The notes: a model not told the origin generated them from the sequence alone. Counted from the first letter of the stretch, positions 43,784-53,116 are shown. The stretch is 64,000 nt of DNA from Algibacter sp. L3A6 (GCF_009796825.1 NZ_CP047030.1:2331501-2395500), one strand, 5' to 3'. Made by a program: numbers and translations.

Positions 43784-46700
43784 TTAAAAATCAATGCCCA
43801 CTTTTAAACCAAAACTTCGGGTTGTGGCATAGCTTAAATCTTCAACACCACTTACAAAACCATTGCCTTGTACGGCAAGTTGTTCTGGATCGAAATGTGG
43901 GTTTTCAGTAATAGCAAATAGATTGTTTCCTGTAAAAGAAAGTGTTAATGCGGCACCGTTAGTAAGTCCTAGAACGCCTTCATTTAGTTTAAAACTGTAC
44001 CCCAAAGCAAATTGACGTAGTTTTAAAAATGAGGCATCATATACATTGTTTTCTTCATGATTTCTGTTGTAAAATTGTCTGTAATAACTTTCGGCAGAAA
44101 GAGCAACGGTGTTGGGTAAACCTGTATTGATGTTTACACCTTGAGCTATAATGCCTTCTTCTGGTCTAAATGCTGTTTCGGATAATTGACCGCCAACGTT
44201 TCCTAAAGCCCGAGTTCTTGAAACAATTTCTCCGCCTTGTCTCCAATCCAATAAGAAACTCATATTCCAATTCTTGTAGTTGAAGTTGTTATGCCAACCT
44301 AAAGTGAAATCAGGATTGTAATTACCTAGTTTTTTTAAGGTGTTATCTTCAATGAAATCGCCACTATCACTAATAATAAATTCACCATTTTCATTTTTGG
44401 AATACCCCGTGCCGTAGAAATCACCTAAACGCCCACCTTCCTCAACTTGAAACCAAACGGTTTGGTTCGCGCTATCGTAAATTCGGCTAAAAGCTAGTGT
44501 TAATCTGCCATCGTTTTGTGGTAAATTTTTAACGGTAGATTTATTGGTTGCAAAATTAAAGGTCGAATTCCATGTGAAATTTTTAGTTTTAATTGGTGTT
44601 ATGCCAAGTACAATTTCAACACCTTTACTATTTACAGTTCCTCCATTTACTACTTGCTCATTATAGCCTGATGAGGTTGCAATAGGTAGTGAAATAATTT
44701 GATCTTTAGTATCTGCATTGTAATAAGTGAAATCGAAACTTAATCGATCTTTAAAGAAGCGGAGGTCTGTGCCAATTTCAAAACTTGTGGTTTGTTCTGG
44801 TTTTAAATTGGCATTGGGTATAAAGTTTTGATCACTAAAAGTCGGCTCACCATTAAAAGTGGTTTGCGAAACAAACGTTCCTGAGGTTTGGTATGGACTC
44901 GTATCATTTCCTACTTGAGCAAGACTCGCGCGTATTTTTGCGAAAGATATGGCGTTAGGTAGTTTTACTACATGAGATAAAATAAAACTAGTAGAAACCG
45001 ATGGGTAAAAAAACGATGTTCCATCTACAGAAAAAGGAGTTGCTAGTGCGCTAGACCAATCGTTTCTTCCAGTAACATCTAAATATAAAAAGTTTTTGTA
45101 GCCTAATTTAGCAATACTGTAAAGTGAGTTAATACGCTTTTTACTTTTAAATTGAAAAACTTCAATAGGAGAAGCAGCATTATTAAGACTGAAAATTCCT
45201 GGTTGCGCTAAATTAACCGTTTGCGATTGTTTGGTAGATGCCGTTTGATTTAAGCGATTACCACCAGCTGAAAAATCAAAAGAGAAATCTCCAAATTCAT
45301 TGTTGTAATTAATTAAGAAATCGGTGTTAACCTCTCTGTATGTAACATCATGTTCCGCGTAAGCACCGTTTTGAAAACGATTACTACTGAAGTTTCTAAT
45401 CAGTTGACGCGTTTCACTACTGTAATCCATACCTGTTCTAAGCGACACGCTTAAATGATTGGTTAGTTCCTGTTTTATGGCAATATTCCCGAAAATTCGA
45501 TCACGCTGAAAAGCATTTTTGTTTTCATATAAAATAAAATAAGGATTATCGAAAAAGGCATAGTTAAACGCGTATTGTTGTACACCTTCTAAACCGGGTT
45601 GCCAGTAGTTTTTTAAATTATCGATGTTGAGCGAACGTGGGCCCCAAGCTACTAAAGAATAATTCACGTTTTCGCTACCGTAACCATTAGATGGTCTATT
45701 ATCGCTACTAGAGTTTACATAGCTAAAAGAACTGTTAATCTCCGTTTTATCGCTAGGTTTAAAATTGAGTTTTGTAGCAACAGTTTGGCGATCTAGATTT
45801 ACACCAGGAATAATAGATTCACTTCTTAAATCGGTGAATGATAATCTATAGCTACCATTACCGAAACCATTTGATATTGAAATGTTATTCGTGGTAGTAA
45901 CTCCTGTTTTATAGAAGTCTTTTAGATTGTCTGGGTTAGAGTTAAACGGTGTCGCAGTTATAGGCAATCCGCTGTAAAGCGATGTATCGCCACCTCTAAC
46001 AAAACTACCATCGGCAAGTTGTACGGGGCTATCAAATTGAGGTATTAAAATACCTGCATCTAATTTTGGTCCCCAAGAATAAGTTAAGTTATCACTAGTT
46101 CCGCCACCTAAACCATCTACAAATTCAAACTGTCCAGATTGTCCCTGTCCGTATGTGTTTTGAAATTCAGGGAGTTTAAAAGCAGAATCTAAAGTTACCG
46201 ATGTATTTAAACTCACTCTAAAACCTTTTTGCTTGTTTCCGTCTTTGGTTTTTATTACTATAACACCGTTTGCAGCGCGTGTGCCATAAAGTGCGGCAGC
46301 ATTAGCGCCTTTTAAAACGGTAACCGATTCTATATCATCAGGGTTAACTTCCATGGCGCCATTTCCAAAATCTATTTCTTGAAAACCCGCCGCAGCTTGG
46401 TTGGTGAAATTAAAAACAGTTTCGTTGTTAATAGGTGTGCCATCTACCACAAAAAGCGGATTGTTATTAGAGAAAGATGCTTCGCCTCTAATAGTGATTT
46501 TAGAGGTTGATCCAACTCCCGTTGCGCCTTGTGTAACCGTAACTCCTGCTAATTTGCCTTGTAGGTTATCAAGAAAATTAGCCGTTTTTACTTCTGTTAA
46601 GTCATTAGATTTAATAGCTTGTACTGAGTAACCTAGTGCTTTGGTGTTTCGTTTTATACCTAAGGCGGTTATAACAACTTCGTTGAGCGCGGCGGCATCT

Positions 46701-46975
46701 TCGGTTAAACTAACATTTATAATTGTTTTGTTTTCAATTGAAATTGTTTCCGTTTTATATCCTAAAAATGAAAATTGTAATGTATTTGTTTCTGTTGAAA
46801 TTTCAATAGAGTAATTTCCATTTTCATCGGTAATAGTACCTGTTGCGTTGCTTGTTATATTTACAAAGGGTAGAGGCTCATTGTTTTCCTTGTCTGTAAC
46901 ACGACCAGTTATCGTCGTTTGTGCATGCGTAAAACCATATACGGCAAATAGCATGCATAGTAAAATATGCTTCAT
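43784..46975 (-). CDS. SusC/RagA-family TonB-linked outer membrane transporter
   Basis: A 1063-residue TonB-dependent transporter: signal peptide ending GFTHAQ, a carboxypeptidase-regulatory-like domain (TITGRVTDKENNEPLPFVNI), TonB-box-like LNEVVITALG, a plug (DNLQGKLAGVTV, VFNFTNQAAAGFQEID) and a long barrel ending TTRSFGLKVGIDF. It is transcribed 54 bp after the DUF2064-like gene and 40 bp before SusD. The cargo is unknown, but the neighbours are arsenosugar-type genes. Confidence 0.95.
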   Translation of the reverse strand: MKHILLCMLFAVYGFTHAQTTITGRVTDKENNEPLPFVNITSNATGTITDENGNYSIEISTETNTLQFSFLGYKTETISIENKTIINVSLTEDAAALNEVVITALGIKRNTKALGYSVQAIKSNDLTEVKTANFLDNLQGKLAGVTVTQGATGVGSTSKITIRGEASFSNNNPLFVVDGTPINNETVFNFTNQAAAGFQEIDFGNGAMEVNPDDIESVTVLKGANAAALYGTRAANGVIVIKTKDGNKQKGFRVSLNTSVTLDSAFKLPEFQNTYGQGQSGQFEFVDGLGGGTSDNLTYSWGPKLDAGILIPQFDSPVQLADGSFVRGGDTSLYSGLPITATPFNSNPDNLKDFYKTGVTTTNNISISNGFGNGSYRLSFTDLRSESIIPGVNLDRQTVATKLNFKPSDKTEINSSFSYVNSSSDNRPSNGYGSENVNYSLVAWGPRSLNIDNLKNYWQPGLEGVQQYAFNYAFFDNPYFILYENKNAFQRDRIFGNIAIKQELTNHLSVSLRTGMDYSSETRQLIRNFSSNRFQNGAYAEHDVTYREVNTDFLINYNNEFGDFSFDFSAGGNRLNQTASTKQSQTVNLAQPGIFSLNNAASPIEVFQFKSKKRINSLYSIAKLGYKNFLYLDVTGRNDWSSALATPFSVDGTSFFYPSVSTSFILSHVVKLPNAISFAKIRASLAQVGNDTSPYQTSGTFVSQTTFNGEPTFSDQNFIPNANLKPEQTTSFEIGTDLRFFKDRLSFDFTYYNADTKDQIISLPIATSSGYNEQVVNGGTVNSKGVEIVLGITPIKTKNFTWNSTFNFATNKSTVKNLPQNDGRLTLAFSRIYDSANQTVWFQVEEGGRLGDFYGTGYSKNENGEFIISDSGDFIEDNTLKKLGNYNPDFTLGWHNNFNYKNWNMSFLLDWRQGGEIVSRTRALGNVGGQLSETAFRPEEGIIAQGVNINTGLPNTVALSAESYYRQFYNRNHEENNVYDASFLKLRQFALGYSFKLNEGVLGLTNGAALTLSFTGNNLFAITENPHFDPEQLAVQGNGFVSGVEDLSYATTRSFGLKVGIDF

Positions 46976-47030
46976 TTAATTGAATAAAAGTTAGATAAAC
47001 CTTCGGGAAGATTTAATAGAAAAATAAGAT

Positions 47031-47720
47031 TTATTGTAAATGAAGTAGAGCAGGAGAGCCCTTGTTGTGTTGCCTTTTTAATATGAAGTTATTAAAGGCT
47101 GAAATATGGTAAGCTATTATTTTAGTTGAAATTGAAATAGACTGAAGTAAAATAGATTTAATAGCAGCCGAAATGCTTTTGAAACTATTTAAAACACGTT
47201 CTATATCTGAAGCATTATCAATATCTGTTAATACTTCTAAATAATGAATTTTGGTGTTGTTGGAAGCTAATGCTTTAGAAATACTTCTATTTAAACCAGT
47301 CGTTTGCCAAGGTAACTTTAAAAAAGTGTCTTTGTTAAACAGTTGCTCTTTTAGGCCCATTAAATAAAACCCACCATCTGTAGAAGGTCCTAAAACAATA
47401 TGATTATGTTTTAGTTGCTCGGCAGTTTTTAAAATATGTTTTGCAGTTAAATGCGGCGTATCATTCCCAATAGTGATAATGGCTTGATATCCTTTGTTGT
47501 AAATAGATTGAATGGCGTTTGTAAAACGTTCGCCAAAATTTGCTCCAACTTGTTGGTTTTCGCTTAGATGAAAATAAGGTAAGCCTGTTTTTTTTGCAAC
47601 ATTTATAGTTTGAAGGTTTAACACTTCAAACAAACCGCTTGTTGAGGATAATGGTTTTGATACCATCTCCTTTTCAGCAGAGTTCGCAAAAATTAATATG
47701 GCTACTTTATGGTTTTTCAT
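47031..47720 (-). CDS. Divergent DUF2064 (CofC-like) protein
   Basis: A 229-residue relative of the TIGR04282 family. It keeps GNDTPHL, GPSTDGGFYLMG and LTDIDNASDI but has lost the N-terminal GKVKTRL nucleotide loop, which reads SAEKEMVSKPLSS. It may thus lack nucleotide binding or serve as a partner of the complete copy at 38981-39610. The C-terminal ~40 residues are an extra helix. It lies 3 bp after arsS and 55 bp before the susC-like gene. Confidence 0.78.
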   Translation of the reverse strand: MKNHKVAILIFANSAEKEMVSKPLSSTSGLFEVLNLQTINVAKKTGLPYFHLSENQQVGANFGERFTNAIQSIYNKGYQAIITIGNDTPHLTAKHILKTAEQLKHNHIVLGPSTDGGFYLMGLKEQLFNKDTFLKLPWQTTGLNRSISKALASNNTKIHYLEVLTDIDNASDIERVLNSFKSISAAIKSILLQSISISTKIIAYHISAFNNFILKRQHNKGSPALLHLQ

Positions 47721-47723
47721 TTG

Positions 47724-48779
47724 TTATGCAACAACGCCTTGACAGCTACTTCCTGCACCTGCGGTACAACCGTAACAATGTTGAGAAATTACAATGTCTC
47801 TACCTTCTAGAAGTTCTTCATTGTATTCGCTAATGTGTTTTGCTTTGCTATTTACGGGTAAATTAAGCATTTGATTAAAATCACAATCAAATAAATAACC
47901 ATCCCAACTTATAGATAATGTATTGGTGCACATTACGTTTTCTACAGCAGAAGGATTGTAAGCTTCTACTAGAGAATACATATAATCTTCATAATTTTCT
48001 GAAGCAATAAGAAAATCTAAAAATCTTGCGATTGGTAAATTTGTAATTGCGAATAAATTATGAAACTGAATATCGAAATCTTCTTTTAAAGCTTTTTTGA
48101 AATCTTTTTCCATGGCAGCTTGATCACCTGGTAAAAAGGCTCCCGACGGATTGTAAACTAAATCTAAACGTAAATCGCTACCGGGCATGCCGTAACCAAT
48201 AGCATTTAAATCTTGTAGTGCTCTAATCGATTTATCGAAAACTCCATCGCCACGTTGTTTGTCTGTTTTTCCACGTGTCCAGTGTGGCATAGAACTCACT
48301 ACATGTACATTGTGTTTTTTAAAGAATTCTGGTAAATCGTAGTATTTTTTGTTGGCTCTAATTATGGTTAGGTTAGAGCGCACAATAAAATCTTTAATGC
48401 CTGCTTTTGCAGCTTCTTCTACAAACCAGCGAAAATCAGGATTCATTTCTGGAGCGCCACCCGTTAAATCTAAAGTGTGTGCACCGGTGTTTTTAATAAC
48501 CTCTAAACACTCTCGCATGGTATCACGCGTCATGATTTCTTTACGATCTGGACCGGCATCTACATGGCAGTGATCGCAAACTTGGTTACACATGTAGCCT
48601 ACGTTTATTTGTAGAATTTCTAATTTTTTCGCTTTAAGCGGAAATTGGCCGGTTTCGGAAATTTTATCTTTAAAGGTTGGTAATTCTCCATTTTTGAAAA
48701 TACCATTCGATAAAATATCGAGTTGCCTATTGCTATTTGCTAAGTCGCTTTCGCGTTTTTTTAGAGACTTTGTTGCCAT
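47724..48779 (-). CDS. arsS: Arsenosugar biosynthesis radical SAM protein ArsS
   Basis: A 351-residue radical SAM enzyme of the former selenodomain family (TIGR04167), with the cluster motif CNQVCDHC (Cys64, Cys68, Cys71). ArsS is known to attach the adenosyl 5' carbon of SAM to methylated arsenic, giving adenosyl-arsenosugar precursors. The C-terminal DUF3641 part holds further Cys: CTNTLSISWDGYLFDCD and the tail CYGCTAGAGSSC (335-346). In some family members one of these is selenocysteine; here all are ordinary Cys codons. RESD near the start (residues 9-12) is encoded by part of a dispersed GC-rich motif. Confidence 0.9.
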   Translation of the reverse strand: MATKSLKKRESDLANSNRQLDILSNGIFKNGELPTFKDKISETGQFPLKAKKLEILQINVGYMCNQVCDHCHVDAGPDRKEIMTRDTMRECLEVIKNTGAHTLDLTGGAPEMNPDFRWFVEEAAKAGIKDFIVRSNLTIIRANKKYYDLPEFFKKHNVHVVSSMPHWTRGKTDKQRGDGVFDKSIRALQDLNAIGYGMPGSDLRLDLVYNPSGAFLPGDQAAMEKDFKKALKEDFDIQFHNLFAITNLPIARFLDFLIASENYEDYMYSLVEAYNPSAVENVMCTNTLSISWDGYLFDCDFNQMLNLPVNSKAKHISEYNEELLEGRDIVISQHCYGCTAGAGSSCQGVVA

Positions 48780-48831
48780 TAATAGTTTTTATAAATTAAG
48801 ATACTGTTTGCTTTGTGAAAACAGTACTTGG

Positions 48832-48957
48832 CGGATGGGTGCGTTAGGGATTGAGGCATTTGTTGAAGCTCTTTTTGTGTTGTTGCGCTTATGCAACACA
48901 AAAAAGCGACTGCCGAAAGCCCGACCCTTTTCGGGTAACGCCCAAAAATTTCTATCC
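48832..48957. repeat. Structured GC-rich intergenic repeat element
   Basis: A multi-hairpin palindrome between ArsS and the CMD gene. CGGAT and ATCCG close it. GCTCTTTTTGTGTTG and CAACACAAAAAAGC form a long stem, and GCGTTA/TAACGC are also inverted. GACCCTTTTCGGGT makes a GC-rich small hairpin. It resembles a dispersed element I recall from many Flavobacteriaceae (with GCGTTAGGGATTGA and AAAGCCCGACCC). It overlaps the last two codons and stop of the CMD gene, which could affect its transcript end. Confidence 0.6.
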
Positions 48958-49287
48958 GTCTAATTTGTTTACTTTATTCATCATTTGTACGCCGTGCACT
49001 AGTGTTGCACCACTTTTTATGGCTGCGCCTACGTGTATAGCTTCCATCATTTCTTCTTTAGTTACGCCACGTTGCAAGCCATCTTTTGTGTAAGCGTCTA
49101 TACAATATGGACATTGCTCGGTGTGAGCAACGGCAAGCGCGATAAGTGATTTTTCACGAGCTGTTAACGCGCCTTCTTCGAAAACTTTTCCGTAATACTC
49201 AAAAAATTTCTCGCCTAAATCTTTGCTCCATTCGGTGATTTTTCCAAATTTTCTTAAATCGGCTGGGTCGTAATATGTTTTTGACAT
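48952..49287 (-). CDS. Arsenosugar biosynthesis-associated CMD/peroxidase-like protein
   Basis: A 111-residue carboxymuconolactone decarboxylase/AhpD-fold protein. EQCPYC (Cys59, Cys62) is the redox CxxC motif and His55 lies just before it. NCBI families name this type arsenosugar biosynthesis-associated peroxidase-like. It probably reduces or handles oxidised arsenic or protein thiols (inference). It is 172 bp upstream of arsS on the same strand, with the structured repeat between, so co-transcription is uncertain. Confidence 0.82.
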   Translation of the reverse strand: MSKTYYDPADLRKFGKITEWSKDLGEKFFEYYGKVFEEGALTAREKSLIALAVAHTEQCPYCIDAYTKDGLQRGVTKEEMMEAIHVGAAIKSGATLVHGVQMMNKVNKLDG

Positions 49288-49352
49288 GATTTTATTTTTT
49301 TACGAAATAATGAAATCTATTTGTAATTGTCGAGGACTTTCGTGATTCTTAA

Positions 49353-49386
49353 CAAAAAAAGACTCAAATATTTTGAGCCTTTTTTT
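49353..49386 (-). terminator. Terminator of the acyl-CoA dehydrogenase gene
   Basis: On the minus strand, GGCTCAAAA and TTTGAGTC pair around a short loop and a T run follows. It lies 35 bp beyond the acyl-CoA dehydrogenase stop and separates it from the CMD gene. Confidence 0.75.
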
Positions 49387-49420
49387 ATAATTGGTGATTT
49401 TATAATGTAATAAGGTGTTG

Positions 49421-50563
49421 TTATTCCTTAATCAAGCTTCTAGAAATAACGATTTTTTGTATTTCTGAAGTGCCTTCGTAAATCTGTGTTATTTTGGCAT
49501 CACGCATTAAGCGTTCTACGTGATAATCTTTTACAAAACCGTTGCCACCGTGTATTTGTACAGCTTCTACGGTGTGCTCCATAGCGACTTTACTAGCGTA
49601 TAGTTTTGCCATGGCACTAGATTTATCGTAATTAAGGCCTTGGTCTTTATCCCAAGCAGCTTTCATAACAAGCATACGTGCCGCTTCAATATCGGTATAC
49701 ATATCTGCTAATTTGAATGCTATGGCTTGGTGGTTGCAAATTTCGGTACCAAATGCTTTACGTTGTTTGGAGTATTTTAATGCAAGTTCATAAGCACCAG
49801 AAGCGATACCTAAGGCTTGTGCAGCAATGCCAATTCGTCCGCCAGAAAGTGTTTTCATAGCAAAACGAAAGCCAGAACCATTAACACCAATACGGTTTTC
49901 TTTAGAGAGTTTTACATCGTTAAATTGAAGTGTATGTGTGTCGCTACCGCGAATACCAAGCTTATCTTCTTTTGGTCCAATATGGAACCCTTCAGTACCT
50001 TTTTCAACTATAAAAGCGTTTATACCATGCGAACCTTTGTCGCGATCGGTTTGTGCAATTACGATATAAACATCGGCACGACCACCGTTTGTAATCCAGT
50101 TTTTTGTACCATTAATAACGTAGTGATCACCATGATCTATAGCAGTTGTTGCTTGCGATGTAGCATCACTACCAGCCTCGGGCTCACTTAGGCAAAAAGC
50201 GCCTACAAATTCACCTGTAGCTAGTTTTGTTAAATATTTTTGTTTTTGTTCTTCACTACCATAAGCTTCTAGGCCGTAACAAACTAAAGAGTTGTTTACG
50301 GAAACTATTACAGATGCCGAGGCGTCTATTTTAGATAGCTCTTCCATAATTAACACATACGAAATGGCATCCATACCGCTTCCGCCGTATTTTGGATCTA
50401 CCATAATACCTAAAAAGCCTAATTCACCCATTTTTTTAACGAGAGATTGCGGAAATTCTTGCTTGTTGTCGCGTTCAATTACGCCAGGAAGTAATTCGGT
50501 TTGAGCAAAATCGCGAGCAGCGTCGCGTATCATAATATGTTCTTCTGAGAGTTTAAAATCCAT
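49421..50563 (-). CDS. Acyl-CoA dehydrogenase (short-chain type)
   Basis: A 380-residue flavoprotein that oxidises acyl-CoA to enoyl-CoA in fatty or branched acid degradation. The three family domains are visible: N-terminal helices, the middle FAD site CLSEPEAGSDATS and WITNGGRADVYIV, and the C-terminal VQIHGGNGFVKDYHVERLMRD followed by IYEGTSEIQ, whose Glu is the catalytic base. It stands alone with its own terminator. The length suits the short-chain (butyryl-type) group. Confidence 0.95.
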   Translation of the reverse strand: MDFKLSEEHIMIRDAARDFAQTELLPGVIERDNKQEFPQSLVKKMGELGFLGIMVDPKYGGSGMDAISYVLIMEELSKIDASASVIVSVNNSLVCYGLEAYGSEEQKQKYLTKLATGEFVGAFCLSEPEAGSDATSQATTAIDHGDHYVINGTKNWITNGGRADVYIVIAQTDRDKGSHGINAFIVEKGTEGFHIGPKEDKLGIRGSDTHTLQFNDVKLSKENRIGVNGSGFRFAMKTLSGGRIGIAAQALGIASGAYELALKYSKQRKAFGTEICNHQAIAFKLADMYTDIEAARMLVMKAAWDKDQGLNYDKSSAMAKLYASKVAMEHTVEAVQIHGGNGFVKDYHVERLMRDAKITQIYEGTSEIQKIVISRSLIKE

Positions 50564-50659
50564 AATTCGTAATTAAAAGGTGTTAAAAATGTAAAAAATG
50601 TTTTCAAATATAGGTTTTTAGTGTGAATATTTCAATGGGTATTGTTATTTTTACATCCG

Positions 50660-51715
50660 ATGGAAAAAAAAGAATATCATGTTGTCGGCGTAATGTCCGG
50701 AACATCTCTTGATGGCATAGATTTAGTTGAAGCCAAATTTGTTTTTAATGGTACATGGCATTTTGAAATTATTTGTGCCGAAACAATTAGTTATTCTCAG
50801 GCTTGGCACACGAAGTTGAAAGGCTTGGTGGATTGCTCTTTAGAAACTTTGAAGTTAATTGATGTCGATTATACTGTTTTATTGGCTGAGGTTATAAAAA
50901 CCTTTATCTCAAAAAATAATATTAAAAATATTGATGCAGTTTGTTCTCATGGGCACACGGCTTTACATAGACCCGAAAATAAGTTAACCTATCAAATAGG
51001 AAATAAACCTGTTTTAGCAAAACTTATAAACGAAAAGGTGGTTTGCGATTTTAGAGTGGAAGATGTTGAGCTTGGTGGACAAGGTGCGCCTTTAGTGCCT
51101 ATTGGCGATCAATTATTGTTTCCTGAATACGATTTTTGCTTAAACCTTGGTGGTTTTGCTAATATTTCTACCCAAATAAAAACGGAACGTATCGCTTATG
51201 ATATTTGTCCGGTTAATATTGTGCTTAATATTTATGCGCAAAAATTAGGTTTTAATTATGACGATGGCGGAAAAATTGCAGCATCGGGTCATTATATGTC
51301 CGATTTAGGTAGTCAGCTTAATCATTTAGAGTTTTATAAAGAAACTCCTCCAAAATCTTTAGGCTTAGAATGGGTTAATAAAAATGTACTCCCCTTAATT
51401 GAAGCATCTCAAGCTAGTGAAAAAGATATTTTGCGTACATGTTCTGACCATATAGCAGAGCAAATATCGAATGTAATAAAGTCTGGAGCAAGAGTTTTGG
51501 TGACGGGTGGTGGTGCTTATAACGATTATATTATTTCGAAAATTAACTCTAATATTGGAGCCGAAATTATTATTCCGAATGCCGATTTAGTGGAGTTTAA
51601 AGAGGCGTTAATTTTTGGTTTTTTAGGCATCTTAAAACTTCGGAATGAAGTGAATTGCTTACAATCGGTTACCGGAGCATCAAAAAACCATAGTTCTGGA
51701 AGAATTTATTCATAA
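50660..51715 (+). CDS. anmK: Anhydro-N-acetylmuramic acid kinase
   Basis: Cytoplasmic kinase of cell-wall recycling that opens and phosphorylates 1,6-anhydro-MurNAc. The start ATG at 50660 gives MEKKEYHVVGVMSGTSLDGIDL, with the ATP-binding GVMSGTSLDGIDL in place; a TTG 18 bp upstream was rejected. Other motifs: DAVCSHGHTALHRP, LGGFANIS and VTGGGAYND. At 352 residues it is of normal length. Confidence 0.93.
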   Translation: MEKKEYHVVGVMSGTSLDGIDLVEAKFVFNGTWHFEIICAETISYSQAWHTKLKGLVDCSLETLKLIDVDYTVLLAEVIKTFISKNNIKNIDAVCSHGHTALHRPENKLTYQIGNKPVLAKLINEKVVCDFRVEDVELGGQGAPLVPIGDQLLFPEYDFCLNLGGFANISTQIKTERIAYDICPVNIVLNIYAQKLGFNYDDGGKIAASGHYMSDLGSQLNHLEFYKETPPKSLGLEWVNKNVLPLIEASQASEKDILRTCSDHIAEQISNVIKSGARVLVTGGGAYNDYIISKINSNIGAEIIIPNADLVEFKEALIFGFLGILKLRNEVNCLQSVTGASKNHSSGRIYS

Positions 51716-51891
51716 AATAACGAAAATTTAATCTCACAAGATTTCTAGTTTTTTTATATTTGTTACTTATCATTAATAATTTAAAATTTTAAATAAAATG
51801 AATCAACTTTAGCTACAGATATCGAAGAATTACTCGTAGAGCGTAAGCTAAAAAGAATATAATTTATTGAAATTTTAAAACATACAAATTA

Positions 51892-53116
51892 ATGAAAGCA
51901 TTACTAAAAAAGTACGAAGATAAAGCACCCGAAATAGTATTTAACTGGAAAGACTCTGAAACCGAAGCAGAAGGTTGGGTTGTAATAAACTCATTGCGAG
52001 GTGGAGCAGCCGGTGGGGGAACACGAATGAGAAAAGGGTTGGATATGAACGAGGTATTGTCTTTGGCAAAAACCATGGAAATTAAATTCACCGTTTCTGG
52101 TCCTGCAATTGGAGGAGCCAAATCGGGAATTAATTTCGATCCAAAAGATCCAAGAAAAAAAGGTGTTTTAACGTTGGTACGCTGTCGTTTCTCCTTTACT
52201 TAAAAGTTATTATGGAACAGGAGGCGATTTAAATGTAGATGAAATACATGAAGTTATTCCAATAACCGAGCAAAGTGGTGTTTGGCATCCACAAGAAGGT
52301 GTTTTTAACGGACACTTTAAACCTACGGAAGCTGATAAAATAAATAGAATAGGACAATTAAGACAGGGTGTAATTAAGGTTATTGAAAATCCAGATTTTT
52401 CACCAAGTGTCTCAAAAAAATATACCATAGCCGACATGATTACTGGTTTTGGCGTTGCCGAAGCTGTAAAACAATACTACACTATTTACGGTGGATCGGT
52501 AAAAGGAAAACGTGCTGTAATTCAGGGTTTTGGGAATGTAGGAGCGGCAGCTGCATTTTATTTATCTCAAATGGGTGCAAAAGTGGTTGGAATTATCGAT
52601 ATTGCAGGTGGTTTAATTAATGAAGAAGGTTTTACTTTTGAAGAGATAACAAAGTTGTTTTTAGCTAAAACAGGGAACACCCTAGAGGCCGAGAATTTAA
52701 TACCTTTTGAGACTATAAATCAAGACATTTGGAAGTTACAAACTGAGATATTCGCACCTTGTGCAGCATCACGATTAATCACTCAAAATCAAATTGATGA
52801 GATGATAAATAGTGGGTTGGAGGTGATTTCTTGTGGGGCTAATGTTCCTTTTGCAGATAAGGAAATATTTTTCGGTTCCATTATGGAGCATACCGATAGT
52901 CGAGTAAGTTTAATACCCGATTTTATTTCTAACTGTGGAATGGCACGAGTGTTTGCTTATTTTATGGAGCGTCGTGTACAAATGACAGATGAGGCTATTT
53001 TTAATGATACCTCTGATAAAATTAGAGAAGCGATAGAAAAAGTATATTTAAAAAATAAATCTAAAACAGAAATAAGCGCAACAGCTTTCGAGCTTGCGCT
53101 AAGTCAATTAATCTAA
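51892..53116 (+). pseudogene. Glu/Leu/Phe/Val dehydrogenase, frameshifted
   Basis: Two frames together make one amino acid dehydrogenase of about 408 residues. The first (51892-52203) carries the start and GGAAGGGTRMR, and SGPAIGGAKSGINFDP with the catalytic Lys. After ACG at 52171-52173 the protein resumes one frame over with WYAVVSPLLKSYYGTGGD (from 52175), then VIQGFGNVG (NAD-binding GxGxxG) to the end at 53116. The expected bases are ACGCGTTGG; the window has ACGTTGG, a two-base deletion of CG. It is a true pseudogene or a sequencing error. The downstream nhaD starts 25 bp later. Confidence 0.85.

Noticed and set aside
35424..49287. arsM or arsR within the arsenosugar-type cluster
   Set aside because: No protein with a SAM methyltransferase motif or an ArsR-type helix-turn-helix was found; these genes must be elsewhere if the pathway is complete.
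51892..52203. Separate short protein of 103 residues
   Set aside because: It is the N-terminal part of the dehydrogenase; the sequence resumes in another frame with full family similarity.
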